Origin: Gemmatales bacterium
GTDB lineage: Bacteria > Planctomycetota > Planctomycetia > Gemmatales > HRBIN36
Assembly (NCBI GenBank): GCA_025060195.1
Contig: JANXCQ010000032.1
Coordinates: 7,060 to 45,209, forward strand
DNA: 38,150 nucleotides
Direction of reading: 5' to 3'
This document shows positions 8,695-17,981 of the stretch, piece by piece. Position 1 is the first letter of the stretch, and each line of letters begins with the position of its first letter. The notes beneath the pieces were generated by a model. The model had not been told where the DNA came from and did not search any database. It was given only the letters and a program-made list of their open reading frames with translations. The position numbers were made by a program, and so were the translations under genes.

Positions 8695-10104
8695 TCAAGG
8701 TAACGGGACATCGCGAAAATCAAAAGGAACTTGGGCAGATATTACGTCCCATTCGTAGTAAACGATGCGCAGTTCTTCTTCGGGTTTGGGTTTGCCGCCG
8801 AGGATTCTGCCAATGCCGACGCCTGGGCCTGCTGCGACAGGCTGTTCTCGTTGAAACATGAGGGTACCGTGGGCACTGTCCTGTTCATTTGACCAGGACA
8901 TGGGACCGTTATAACGCAATTCATTGCCTTTCGCATCGAAGGCCTTAATGCGTTGCGGTGCTGTGTGGAGCCCGTTGAGGTCGCGTGCTAGCCCTTGGGG
9001 CCCACGCCAGATTTGTAGTTTGACCTGGACCATCTGGCCGTCATCTCGGATTTCATCTATCTGCAGGGCGTGATCTCCCTTCTCAAAGCGTTTTCCCTTG
9101 GAAGCGTAGGCATTTTCAATGGTGATGACAGGGCGCTCACTGGCAATTACCAGCGCCCCGATAGTGCCGCGGAAACGGGTTAGCTTCGTGCCCAGGTCGC
9201 TTGCGAAGAGCGGCACGGAGACTTGTTGCTGAAACATCCGTCCGCCCCCGTAGTAAAAGTGGGCCAGGCGTTCGTGCTCATTTTGCCGCAGCAGTACCCG
9301 CGACACCCCCTTATCATCCACCGCCTCATCTACGCTAACCCCTTGCAGTCCGATAAAAGCGTACCGCGGCTCAATGTGCACGCTCAAATTGACTTGGAGC
9401 GATTCATGGCGTTGAATGGTAGGACCGGGATTCCAGCGCTTCGGACCTCTCAGGAAAGAAACGTTGCGATGATAGGAAAAGCCCGTTATGCTCACGCGAA
9501 ACGGCCCATGGTGAGATACGTAGGTCGGATGGGGTTCCCCTTGCTCAAGCCGGATCGTTTTGCCATCATGGCTATACCATCCCTCGACATAACTCATGCC
9601 CGCGCGGTCGCACAAATCTTGTAAGGCTTGCCAAAAAGTGACATTTTGCCAATCCCAATTGTACACGATGCGGCCGTCAGCATTTTCTCCAGCAGGGGTG
9701 CACTCAAAACGGTAACCCGTAGCCTTAGACAGTGCCTGCAGCGTCTCATGCAACGTTACTTCCCGGAGTTTCAGGTGCACCCGGGTAGGAACTAACTGGG
9801 GCACACTTTCATAACTTCGCAGGATTTCCTTGATATGGCGTTGGATGTTAGGGTCGTCGTATTTCGACAACGCCTGCTCCAAAACAGGAATCGCATCCAC
9901 GCCCGCCTCACGCAATTTACGTATGGCTTCCTGACGTACCTGATAATCCGCATTCGCAAGCTGTTCAATCCATTTTTGCAGCTCTGAGGTGGAAACGCGT
10001 GGCTTGTTAGTTACCGGCTGAGAACCTACCGGTTTCTGCCCCAAGACTTGCCATGACCAGGCCAGTAGCATCGTCCAAAATACCACAATCATTCCGCACC
10101 GCAT
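8695..10104 (-). CDS. Secreted protein with HEAT-like repeat and STN/secretin-like region
   Basis: A predicted 469-aa exported protein of no family I can name. ATG 10104 follows AAGGAGA by about eight bases. A signal peptide spans about residues 1-22, ending near SWQVLGQ. Residues 38-98 form a helical repeat, WIEQLANADYQVRQEAIRKL then VDAIPVLEQALS, that resembles HEAT/armadillo repeats. Residues 105-190 (VHLKLREVTLHETLQALSKA onward) look like a secretin/TonB short N-terminal module, which binds partners at the outer membrane. The remaining 270 residues are beta-rich with no obvious catalytic motif. It is divergent from pdxA across 211 bases. A structural or recognition role in the periplasm is inferred. 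Confidence 0.75.
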   Translation of the reverse strand: MRCGMIVVFWTMLLAWSWQVLGQKPVGSQPVTNKPRVSTSELQKWIEQLANADYQVRQEAIRKLREAGVDAIPVLEQALSKYDDPNIQRHIKEILRSYESVPQLVPTRVHLKLREVTLHETLQALSKATGYRFECTPAGENADGRIVYNWDWQNVTFWQALQDLCDRAGMSYVEGWYSHDGKTIRLEQGEPHPTYVSHHGPFRVSITGFSYHRNVSFLRGPKRWNPGPTIQRHESLQVNLSVHIEPRYAFIGLQGVSVDEAVDDKGVSRVLLRQNEHERLAHFYYGGGRMFQQQVSVPLFASDLGTKLTRFRGTIGALVIASERPVITIENAYASKGKRFEKGDHALQIDEIRDDGQMVQVKLQIWRGPQGLARDLNGLHTAPQRIKAFDAKGNELRYNGPMSWSNEQDSAHGTLMFQREQPVAAGPGVGIGRILGGKPKPEEELRIVYYEWDVISAQVPFDFRDVPLP

Positions 10105-10236
10105 CGTTGCTCTCCTTGTGGCTCCTTGTTACATGTTACCACTTTGCAGGTTCGTCAGCTACAGTCTAGTTCCTACCAGCGCTATCATCCGCATTTAGGG
10201 CATGGGCCTGTGGCTTCCGATGAGCATCGCATTCGG

Positions 10237-10254
10237 TACAACCGGTACGGTTGC
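10237..10254 (+). repeat. Two 9-bp-period TACAACCGG-type direct repeats
   Basis: TACAACCGG (10237-10245) is followed directly by TACGGTTGC (10246-10254), about 60 bases upstream of the pdxA start. The 9-base register matches a better three-copy array at 29380-29406. It may be a protein binding site in the pdxA promoter region; no function is known to me. Confidence 0.4.
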
Positions 10255-10315
10255 TAAAATTGTAATATGCTGAATTAAACTTAGAGCCACTCTATGAGAC
10301 GAACTTGCGACCGAG

Positions 10316-11476
10316 ATGAAACGCCCTGATTTGCCGCGCCTGTTGATTACGCTAGGCGATGTTGCGGGTATCGGGCCCGAAATTGTGCTGCGCGCTTGGC
10401 CTAGGCTGGTTGAAATTTGTTTACCTACGGTAGTGGGTGACGTCGCCAGCTTACGCCGACACGCAGAACTGTTGCGGATTCCGCGCGGTGTAGAAAGCGT
10501 GGACGAGCCCGTCCACGATTGGCGCCACCCTGATACGATCGCCTGTTTACAGGCAACCGAAGTGGATTTAGGGCAGGTCCGTCTCGGACAGGTTGACGCC
10601 GCCTGCGGCCGAGCCGCCTATGATTTCGTTTGTCGCGCCGTGCAGGAAATCCTACGCGGCCAGGCCGATGCCCTGGTGACCGCCCCGCTGCACAAGGAGG
10701 CGCTCGCACAAGCGGATTTGAAATATCCCGGCCACACGGAAATGCTGGCCGAATTGTCGGGCGTAACGCGGTACGCCATGATGTTGTTCGCCTATCGCTC
10801 TGGCGACAAGGCCAACGGAAATACCATCTCGAGCCCCGAGCCGCCCTTTTCCCAATCGGGCCAAGTAAGCGGTTGGGGGGTAGCCCATGTGACGCTGCAC
10901 CTGCGTCTGCGGGATGTGTTTTTGCACCTGACCCAGGAGGCTGTGCTGGAAAAAATAGAACTTCTCGGGGCGATCTTGCGTCATCTGCTCCGCCGTGAGC
11001 CGCGTCTGGCAGTTTGCGGCCTGAATCCCCATGCGAGCGATGGCGGACTGTTTGGCGATGAGGAAGCCTGCATTATCAAGCCTGCCATCGAACAAGCGCA
11101 GGCACGCGGTTGGCAAGTAAGTGGTCCCTGGCCCGCCGACACCCTATTCGGCCGCGCGGCGCGCGGCGAGATGGAAGGCATCGTCGCTATGTATCATGAT
11201 CAGGGGCACATTCCTTTCAAACTCCTAGCAGGCCTGCGTGCGGTGAATATCACCCTGGGCTTGCCCTTTGTGCGCACCAGTGTCGCCCATGGAACTGCTT
11301 TCGACATAGCCGGGCGCGGCTGTGCCGACCCGACGAGCTTGGTGGAAGCGGCGCGGGTTGCAGTTCACCTGGTGCAATCGCAGCGCGGTCTGGAGCGACC
11401 CGGCCCAGTGCCCTCGGCAGCTGCTTCCCGGACGAACACTTGCTCCGAGCCACTGCCGGCTCGCGAGCTAGCATAG
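10316..11476 (+). CDS. pdxA: 4-hydroxythreonine-4-phosphate dehydrogenase
   Basis: A 386-aa enzyme of pyridoxal 5'-phosphate synthesis. It oxidises 4-phosphohydroxy-L-threonine with NAD+ before condensation by PdxJ. The start matches the family, LLITLGDVAGIGPE, with Val where GDPAGIGPE is usual. Predicted metal ligands are His140 (GHTE), His195 (LHLRLRD) and His294 (MYHDQGH). The block CGLNPHASDGGLFGDEE and the C-terminal LPFVRTSVAHGTAFDIAGRG are also typical. It is longer than the usual 330 aa because of an insert of about 25 residues at 161-185, containing a Ser/Pro-rich run, and an added tail after residue 355. No strong Shine-Dalgarno precedes ATG 10316. The next gene starts 45 bases downstream. 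Confidence 0.93.
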   Translation: MKRPDLPRLLITLGDVAGIGPEIVLRAWPRLVEICLPTVVGDVASLRRHAELLRIPRGVESVDEPVHDWRHPDTIACLQATEVDLGQVRLGQVDAACGRAAYDFVCRAVQEILRGQADALVTAPLHKEALAQADLKYPGHTEMLAELSGVTRYAMMLFAYRSGDKANGNTISSPEPPFSQSGQVSGWGVAHVTLHLRLRDVFLHLTQEAVLEKIELLGAILRHLLRREPRLAVCGLNPHASDGGLFGDEEACIIKPAIEQAQARGWQVSGPWPADTLFGRAARGEMEGIVAMYHDQGHIPFKLLAGLRAVNITLGLPFVRTSVAHGTAFDIAGRGCADPTSLVEAARVAVHLVQSQRGLERPGPVPSAAASRTNTCSEPLPARELA

Positions 11477-11521
11477 AATCGCAACTCGTAGGAAAGCCAT
11501 CACGCGCTGGAGATCTTAGCC

Positions 11522-14407
11522 ATGGCTGATGCGGTTCAAGTTTGCCCGAAGTGCCAGCGAGCCAACCCTGCAGAAGCCACTTACTGCTACTTTGACGGTG
11601 CTGTCCTCGTCAGCACTGCGACTCTGGGCTACGGCCCCATCAACGTCGCCAATTTGCCGTTCCCCCGGCCGTTCGTGTTCGCCTCCGGCCGCATGTGCCG
11701 CACTTTTAATGAGTTAGCAATTGGTTGTATCCAAGAATGGCAGGCGGCCAAAGAGATGCTGACCGGCGGTTATTTCGAGTCATTCCTGGCTGGCATTGGC
11801 CGTTTGGATTTGGCTTTAGCTGCGCGGCAAGAAGCGCAGTACCCCGACCCGGATCGCGGCCTCGACCGATTTTTGGGGCGTTTACCTTGCGATAAGGATG
11901 TAGTGAAGCCCGCCAAGTTGGCCGTCGAGCCGCTCCAGATTAATCTGGGAACGCTCGCCATCGGGCAGGATCATCAGTTCGAGTTGCATATCTACAATCA
12001 GGGCCTGCGGTTGCTTTATGGAGATATTTTTGTGGAAAATGCCCCCTGGTTAGTGCTCGGCGATGCCCCTGGTGTACAAGAAAAAGCATTTAAGTGCGAA
12101 CGCGAACTGATCCTGCCAGTTCGCATCGTAGGCCAGAAGCTTCGCGCTAGTCTCAAACCGCAGACGGGCAAAATTGTGGTCAGCTCTAACGCGGGCAAGG
12201 CTGAAGTTATCGTCCAGCTTCAGGTGCCTGTCAAACCGTTCCCAGAAGGAATTTTGAAAGGGGCGCAAACGCCCAAGCAGCTCGCTGAATTAGCCATGAA
12301 ACAACCCAAAGAGGCTGCCATTTATTTCGAGTCGGGCAAGGTTAAGGAATGGTACGAAGCTAATGGTTGGTCCTACGGCGTTCAAGGGCCCGCTGCCAAT
12401 GGCTTAGCCGCTGTGCAACAATTTCTCGAGGCCTGTGGTTGGACAACTCCGCCGAAAGTCGTTTGTGAAACCGAAAAAATTGAGTTAGAAGGGCCACTCA
12501 ACGGGAAACTAGAATTCACCGTCCGAGTTCGCGGCCTCGATCCGAAGCCCGTTTTCGCATGGGCGGTGAGCAACCAACCTTGGCTTGTGCCCGGAAAGGC
12601 CAATTGCTCTGGTCGCATCGCGACTATTCCCGTTTCGGTGCCTCAAATTCCTGCGCCGCAGGACGGCAACACTCTTAGCGCGGAATTGACAATAACGAGT
12701 AATGGCCGCACCAAATTCTCAGTGCCGGTTACCGTGCGTGTCCGCGGGCTGGTGTCCCCTGTGCCCACTCCCGCCCAAATGTCTCCCGGCCCGGCGTCGC
12801 CGGCTTCGGTCGTACCCGAGCCGCTTTCTGAGCCACTACCTCCTTGGTCGGTCGCTAATTCTCCTGTCCCCGAACCAACTTCACCGTTCGACTTTGGTCC
12901 TGCCAGCCTAACGGAACTTTCAGGTTCCCGCGCTGCAACCAGGACCGAGGGTGTGCAATTGCTCGACGAGGCACAACTGGCAGACGTGCCCGTTCGACGC
13001 CGGCAGCGTGATACCGATTGGCTGCACCTCATGCCCCTGACGCTCCTGTTACTGGTGCTCGCTGGGCTGGTCCTATTGGATTTGTTCCGCCGACCTAGCG
13101 GTTCTATGGCCGCTACCGAGAAACCCCCTGTGCAACAGGACATTGTTGGCCAGGAGCGCATGGACGATACCCCCTACCTCCGAATCATGTTCAACCCCAA
13201 TCAAGGGTATCGCCAACGCTTCGGTATTGTGATTCCAGGTAAGTCGCGTGGTGAGGACAAAGCTCTTACCTTCATGGACCGAGACGAAAAATCGGGTTCA
13301 CTGAGCAACCCTGGCCGCACGAGTAATCTGGTCGTTCGCTATGAGGGGAAGGATTACATCTTCGGACGTCGGGGCGACGGTCAACCGAGTATCGCTCACG
13401 TTCAACATCATCGCGCTAACAAGCCCCAGGCCCAACAAGATGGTTATATGCCCATCCCCAAAACCATTCCGGGCGAGGCTCACCCGGCCTATGAGAGCAT
13501 CTTCATTTATTCCGAAGAGAAAGAACGCGACCCTCAAGGCGATCCGCTCGGCATTCGCGTTACTCAAGAAGTCAGCCTACGCCGCTCAGATGTCACTCGG
13601 AAGTATGAAGTCGTGCTCGTGCGCTTCCTGGTCGAGAACACGGGCTCCAAACCTCGCAAGATTGGCTTACGCTACATGCTTGACACCTTTATCGGCACCA
13701 ATGACGGCGTGCCTTTCCTGATCCCTGGACAAGATAAGTTAGTGCAAGACAAGGCCGAATTTCGCGGCCAGGACATTCCCCAGTTTCTCCAGGCCCTAGA
13801 AAAACCCGATCTGAACAATCCAGGCACTGTTGCCCACCTAATTCTCCGCTTGCCCGATGAAAGATATGAAATGCCTGAGCGTGTCGTCCTAGCGGCTTGG
13901 CCCGACTCAAAACTCGGTGGCCGTTGTAAGGGCGCCTCTACCGAATGGGAACCAGAATTCCATCCCATGAACGATAAGCGCTTGGGACAAGGCGATTCCG
14001 CCGTCTTCATTTACTGGGCCGAGAAGGAAGTCGCGCCCGGCCAAAAGCGCGAAATGGGCTTTGCCTATGGTCTGGGACATCTCGCGGCCGCTTCAGTGGC
14101 GGGCGGAAAGACCCAGCTCGCCCTTACCGTAAGCGGCGCCCTGCGCCGTCGCAGTATCTTTACGGTCACGGCTTACGTTGCCAACCCCGAACGCGCCCAG
14201 CAAATTGCCTTACTCCTGCCCCAAGGATTCCGCATCGTGCAAGGCGAAGCCACGCGGTCTGTGCCCGTCGTCCCCGGACGCTACGTCCCGGTCAGCTGGC
14301 GCGTCCAAGCACCCGACCAGCTGGGCGAATTTGAGATCGCGGTTCAACTAGGCACCCTCAAACAATCCCAAAAGATTCGCCTCGCCGACAAGAGCTTCTT
14401 AGACTGA
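11522..14407 (+). CDS. Large zinc-ribbon, Ig-like, single-pass membrane protein of unknown function
   Basis: A predicted 961-aa protein that I cannot assign to a named family. ATG 11522 has GGAGA about eight bases upstream. Residues 8-26 form a degenerate zinc ribbon, CPKCQRANPAEATYCYFDG, with three cysteines and Asp/Gly where a fourth Cys would be. A helical segment follows at about 55-110. Two beta-rich stretches at about 137-235 and 315-420 (the first opening VEPLQINLGTLAIGQDHQFEL) resemble Ig-like ASPM/SPD-2/Hydin domains. A Pro-rich linker leads to one transmembrane helix at about 502-520. The C-terminal 430 residues would lie on the other side of the membrane, are beta-rich and carry no catalytic motif I recognise. 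It follows pdxA by 45 bases, possibly cotranscribed. Confidence 0.75.
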   Translation: MADAVQVCPKCQRANPAEATYCYFDGAVLVSTATLGYGPINVANLPFPRPFVFASGRMCRTFNELAIGCIQEWQAAKEMLTGGYFESFLAGIGRLDLALAARQEAQYPDPDRGLDRFLGRLPCDKDVVKPAKLAVEPLQINLGTLAIGQDHQFELHIYNQGLRLLYGDIFVENAPWLVLGDAPGVQEKAFKCERELILPVRIVGQKLRASLKPQTGKIVVSSNAGKAEVIVQLQVPVKPFPEGILKGAQTPKQLAELAMKQPKEAAIYFESGKVKEWYEANGWSYGVQGPAANGLAAVQQFLEACGWTTPPKVVCETEKIELEGPLNGKLEFTVRVRGLDPKPVFAWAVSNQPWLVPGKANCSGRIATIPVSVPQIPAPQDGNTLSAELTITSNGRTKFSVPVTVRVRGLVSPVPTPAQMSPGPASPASVVPEPLSEPLPPWSVANSPVPEPTSPFDFGPASLTELSGSRAATRTEGVQLLDEAQLADVPVRRRQRDTDWLHLMPLTLLLLVLAGLVLLDLFRRPSGSMAATEKPPVQQDIVGQERMDDTPYLRIMFNPNQGYRQRFGIVIPGKSRGEDKALTFMDRDEKSGSLSNPGRTSNLVVRYEGKDYIFGRRGDGQPSIAHVQHHRANKPQAQQDGYMPIPKTIPGEAHPAYESIFIYSEEKERDPQGDPLGIRVTQEVSLRRSDVTRKYEVVLVRFLVENTGSKPRKIGLRYMLDTFIGTNDGVPFLIPGQDKLVQDKAEFRGQDIPQFLQALEKPDLNNPGTVAHLILRLPDERYEMPERVVLAAWPDSKLGGRCKGASTEWEPEFHPMNDKRLGQGDSAVFIYWAEKEVAPGQKREMGFAYGLGHLAAASVAGGKTQLALTVSGALRRRSIFTVTAYVANPERAQQIALLLPQGFRIVQGEATRSVPVVPGRYVPVSWRVQAPDQLGEFEIAVQLGTLKQSQKIRLADKSFLD

Positions 14408-14435
14408 AACCAAGCAAGTTATTTCTTCACAATAA

Positions 14436-15800
14436 TTAGTTCGTTGGAGAAGAGACTGAGCTTGTGTGCTCAAACAAGCGACGCCACGCCTCTAAACGTT
14501 GACGAATTTCCAATTCGTAGCCGCGATCCGTCGGTTCGTAATAAACGCGAGCCTCAGGCAAATATCGCTGGGGCACGAACCCCTCGGGAAAATCATGACT
14601 ATATAAGTATCCCTCGCCACGCCCTAATTGCTTAGCTCCAGAATAACTAGCGTCCTGCAAGTGTTTCGGGACTGCGAGCGTACGACCTTGTTGCACGTCC
14701 CGCCGAGCTGCTTGCAAGGCCTTAGTCACGGCATTTGACTTCGGCGCCGTCGCCACATAAATCGCCGCCTGGGCTAAGGCAAATACACATTCTGGCAAAC
14801 CAAGAAACTCAACCGCCTGTTGCGCAGCGACGGCCACTAGCAAGGCCCGAGGATCGGCATTACCCACATCTTCCGAAGCGCAGATAACTATCCGCCGCGC
14901 TATAAAACGGACATCCTCGCCCGATTCTAACATCCGCGCCAACCAGTAGATGGTCGCATCGGGATCACTCCCCCGCATGCTCTTAATAAAGGCACTTGCC
15001 AAATCATAATGACTGTCCCCGCTCTTATCAAACTCTAACACTTTGCGCTGCACCGATTCTCGAGCGACCTCTAAGGTGAGTTTTACCGGCCTGTCGTTGC
15101 TCGATAAGACTGCCACCTCTAACGCATTCAATGCGCGCCGCGCATCGCCATCACACACCTCTGCTAAATACTTCAACGCATCTTCGTCAGCTTGGACAGC
15201 TATCGTACCCAAACCGCGCTCTTTGTCCTGCAATGCTCTTTTCAAGATTATTAGCACTTGTTCCGTGCTTAGTGGCTCAAAGGTAAAAATCTGGCTCCGG
15301 CTTAGAAGCGGCGCGTTCAACGCGAAGAAAGGATTTTGTGTCGTCGCACCGATCAACGCCACGATGCCCGATTCGATATCCGCCAATAATACGTCCTGTT
15401 GGGTGCGATTAAAGTGATGCAACTCGTCAATAAACAAAATGGTGCGCACTCCCGTAGCCTCCGCATGGTGCCGTGCCTCATGCAATTCCTGACGCACCTC
15501 CTTCAGACCTACCGCCGCCGCATGCAACTCGCGAAAGCGGCTTCGCGTCATGCGAGCTATGAGATAAGCTAACGTGGTTTTTCCTGTGCCCGGCGGGCCA
15601 TAAAAGATAAGCGAACTTAAGCGATCAGCCTCTAACATCCGCCGCAGTAACTTCCCTGGCCCCAAAAAATGTTCCTGACCCACGAACTCATCCAGAACGC
15701 GCGGTCGCATCCGCACCGCCAGTGGCTCCAGCTTCCGCAACCGCTCTTGTGCTGACTCAGTGAATAAGCCTGATCCTACCATACGGTCCCCTGCCAACAT
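14436..15800 (-). CDS. rarA: Replication-associated recombination protein A (RarA/MgsA AAA+ ATPase)
   Basis: A 454-aa AAA+ ATPase that acts at stalled replication forks and is related to clamp-loader subunits. The N-terminus carries the family block PLAVRMRPRVLDEFVGQEH. Walker A is GPPGTGKT at 68-75 and Walker B is ILFIDELH near 121. Sensor 1 is GATTQNPFFALN and the sensor 2 region is CDGDARRALNALE. The C-terminal tetramerisation domain includes MRGSDPDATIYWLARMLESG and PKSNAVTKAL. The start is ambiguous: ATG 15800 (with AGGAG very close) or ATG 15782 (with AGGGGA four bases upstream). It lies 110 bases downstream of hemH on the same strand and may be a distal member of that transcript. Confidence 0.95.
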   Translation of the reverse strand: MLAGDRMVGSGLFTESAQERLRKLEPLAVRMRPRVLDEFVGQEHFLGPGKLLRRMLEADRLSSLIFYGPPGTGKTTLAYLIARMTRSRFRELHAAAVGLKEVRQELHEARHHAEATGVRTILFIDELHHFNRTQQDVLLADIESGIVALIGATTQNPFFALNAPLLSRSQIFTFEPLSTEQVLIILKRALQDKERGLGTIAVQADEDALKYLAEVCDGDARRALNALEVAVLSSNDRPVKLTLEVARESVQRKVLEFDKSGDSHYDLASAFIKSMRGSDPDATIYWLARMLESGEDVRFIARRIVICASEDVGNADPRALLVAVAAQQAVEFLGLPECVFALAQAAIYVATAPKSNAVTKALQAARRDVQQGRTLAVPKHLQDASYSGAKQLGRGEGYLYSHDFPEGFVPQRYLPEARVYYEPTDRGYELEIRQRLEAWRRLFEHTSSVSSPTN

Positions 15801-15910
15801 TCGCTCCTGTCAGGCCCCTTAGCAAGGCTCACATTGAGAGATTCGTCACAAGGCATTAGCTTCCGTATATCTCTGTCGCACATAAATTACAGGCTCAAAA
15901 AGATAGACAT

Positions 15911-16897
15911 TTATAACCAGCCGGCCGCTTCCTCCAAAATTATAGACCCCAATCCTTCTATCCAACTGGGGTGATCGTTGAGACAGGGGCACCTATATAA
16001 TTCCACGCCTCCCGCCTCCCGAAATAAATCCCTTGCTTCGCGGCCGATTTCATCTATAGTCTCTAAACAGTCGGCGACGAAACCCGGCGTGATCACAAAC
16101 ACGGATCGGACTCCTTCACGGGCTAAACTTCGCAGCACTTCATCCGTATAGGGGCGCAACCACTCCTCTCGACCAAAACGCGACTGATAGGCCACCACAT
16201 ATTGTCCCGGGTGCAAACTAAAACACTCCACTAATGCTCGCACAGTGCATTCTACATGGCACGGATACGGATCACCTGCATCCGCATATCGCTGAGGAAT
16301 CCCATGGAAGCTGAAAATCCACTTCTCGGGAACCTCACTTAGCTTAGATAGGGTTTCGCGCATGATAGTGGTTTGCGCCCTAATATATGCAGGATGCTCA
16401 AAAAACGGAGGAACCACCCGCAGCGCTGGCACCCATCGTTCCCCCATCAATGTGCCATATAATCGGTCTAACGCCGAGGCGGTCGTTGTTGCTGAATACT
16501 GCGGATACAACGGCACCACTATCATCCTCTCGATTGTATCTCGAACGAAGTCCCGAACTACACTGGCTATAGCTGGATTACCATATCTCATCGCATAAGC
16601 TACCCGGAATCTCTCTCCCAATTTCCTTTGCAATTCCTCGGCTTGACGTTGGGTGTAGTACTTTAGGGGAAAACCCTTCTCACGATCCCAAATTAACTGA
16701 TATTTGGCTGCTGATTGCGCGGGCCTGCGAATTAAGACGATGCCATAAAGTATGGGGTACCATTTCCACCGCGGTAATTCGATGACTCGCTGGTCCGATA
16801 AAAATTCCCGGAGATAGCGCCGCACTGACCGAATGCTCGGATCGTCAGGCGAACCCAATTGCAGTAATAAAACGCCTATCGGTGATCTTCGTCCCAT
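15911..16897 (-). CDS. hemH: Ferrochelatase
   Basis: A 328-aa enzyme that inserts Fe2+ into protoporphyrin IX (or coproporphyrin III, depending on the lineage's heme route). Family marks are GVLLLQLGSPDDP at the start, VPLYPQYSATTTAS near 128, the catalytic FSFHGIPQRY (His198) and TPGFVADCLETIDE, with Glu279 as the conserved acidic residue. PCLNDHPSWI closes the C-terminal domain. The length matches unfused bacterial enzymes. ATG 16897 has GGAGA just upstream. It lies 31 bases downstream of aguA on the same strand and is likely cotranscribed. Additional cysteines (213, 217, 225, 303, 305) are present, but I do not see a convincing iron-sulfur ligand pattern. Confidence 0.95.
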   Translation of the reverse strand: MGRRSPIGVLLLQLGSPDDPSIRSVRRYLREFLSDQRVIELPRWKWYPILYGIVLIRRPAQSAAKYQLIWDREKGFPLKYYTQRQAEELQRKLGERFRVAYAMRYGNPAIASVVRDFVRDTIERMIVVPLYPQYSATTTASALDRLYGTLMGERWVPALRVVPPFFEHPAYIRAQTTIMRETLSKLSEVPEKWIFSFHGIPQRYADAGDPYPCHVECTVRALVECFSLHPGQYVVAYQSRFGREEWLRPYTDEVLRSLAREGVRSVFVITPGFVADCLETIDEIGREARDLFREAGGVELYRCPCLNDHPSWIEGLGSIILEEAAGWL

Positions 16898-16928
16898 GGC
16901 TCTCCAGTTACCTAGCAGGTCTTATTTC

Positions 16929-17981
16929 CTAGATCGGCTCTTGCATCGTTAGGCAGTGGAGGGCTCCAAGACCTAGAACCAAGTCACCACAATAAATGCC
17001 CACCACCTCGCGATTAGGAAAAAGGTCTGCTAATATATTCAAGGCAACACGGTCCGCAGGATCATGGAAAATAGGCACCAGTACTACGCGATTTGCTATA
17101 TAAAAATTAGCATAACTCGCGGGCAACACCTGTCCGCTGAACTTCCGCACCTCAGGTGAGGGAAGCTCCACAACATTTATTGGGCCTCCAGAAAAACTAA
17201 CTTGTTGCAATCGCCTAAGGTTTTCCCTATAAACTGAAAAATCGGCCTGATTATACTTATGAGGTTTGACTAATGTAACTGTGCGTTCGCTAACAAATCG
17301 GGCCACGTCGTCAATATGTCCGTGGGTATCGTCCCCTGAAATGCCACCCGCGAGCCAGATAACCTGACTTGCTCCAAACCACCGCGCGAACAAATCCTCG
17401 TAATCCTGGCGCGTATACCCCGGATTACGCTGCTGTATTGTGCTCAATAAACATTGTTCCGTTGTCATGACTATCCCCCGACCGTTACTCTCGATAGCAC
17501 CCCCTTCAAGAACGATCTCCTTGCCCTGATTAGTGACTGTTATCAGGGGCACCCGACTAAGCTCACCTATTCGCAGCCCCGCGGCATTATCCTGCTGCCA
17601 GTCCGAATACATAGCCCAGCCATTAAACCGCCATTTTAAGGCAATTTTATTTCCCGACCTATCTTTCACGAATATAGGAGCGTAATCCCGGACCCAAGAA
17701 CGATTTGTGGCCACTATATGGAAAACTATGTTATCGGCTGATACATGGGACTGTTGTAACATACGCTCCGCCGCTTTGCGACACGACTCACTAGGTACTA
17801 ATACATGGACCTTTTCTGAATAAGCCAACCAGCGAAGGATTTCTATATAAATCCACGGGATAGGCGCATATTTTCCCGGCCAATCGTTCTCATTATGTGG
17901 CCACGCTACCCATGTGGCAGCATGCTCTTCCCACTCTGCCGGCCAGCGATACGCACTTTTCGGAGCTGTTTCGGCATTCAT
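16929..17981 (-). CDS. aguA: Agmatine deiminase
   Basis: A 350-aa cytosolic enzyme that converts agmatine to N-carbamoylputrescine and ammonia, of the guanidine-modifying superfamily. Active-site marks are WVRDYAPIF (Asp99), EGGAIESNG (Glu159), GDDTHGHIDDVARF (His222 and Asp224) and the C-terminal nucleophile Cys343 in GALHCLTMQEP. The length is typical. Its ATG follows immediately after the aguB stop codon with no spacer (TAAATG), so translation is probably coupled to aguB. Together the two genes give the agmatine-to-putrescine route. hemH begins 31 bases downstream. Confidence 0.96.
   Translation of the reverse strand: MNAETAPKSAYRWPAEWEEHAATWVAWPHNENDWPGKYAPIPWIYIEILRWLAYSEKVHVLVPSESCRKAAERMLQQSHVSADNIVFHIVATNRSWVRDYAPIFVKDRSGNKIALKWRFNGWAMYSDWQQDNAAGLRIGELSRVPLITVTNQGKEIVLEGGAIESNGRGIVMTTEQCLLSTIQQRNPGYTRQDYEDLFARWFGASQVIWLAGGISGDDTHGHIDDVARFVSERTVTLVKPHKYNQADFSVYRENLRRLQQVSFSGGPINVVELPSPEVRKFSGQVLPASYANFYIANRVVLVPIFHDPADRVALNILADLFPNREVVGIYCGDLVLGLGALHCLTMQEPI

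Noticed and set aside
15911..16897. Iron-sulfur cluster in ferrochelatase
   Set aside because: Extra cysteines exist, but PCLND and the residue after GDPYP are common in cluster-free enzymes, so no four-ligand pattern is clear.
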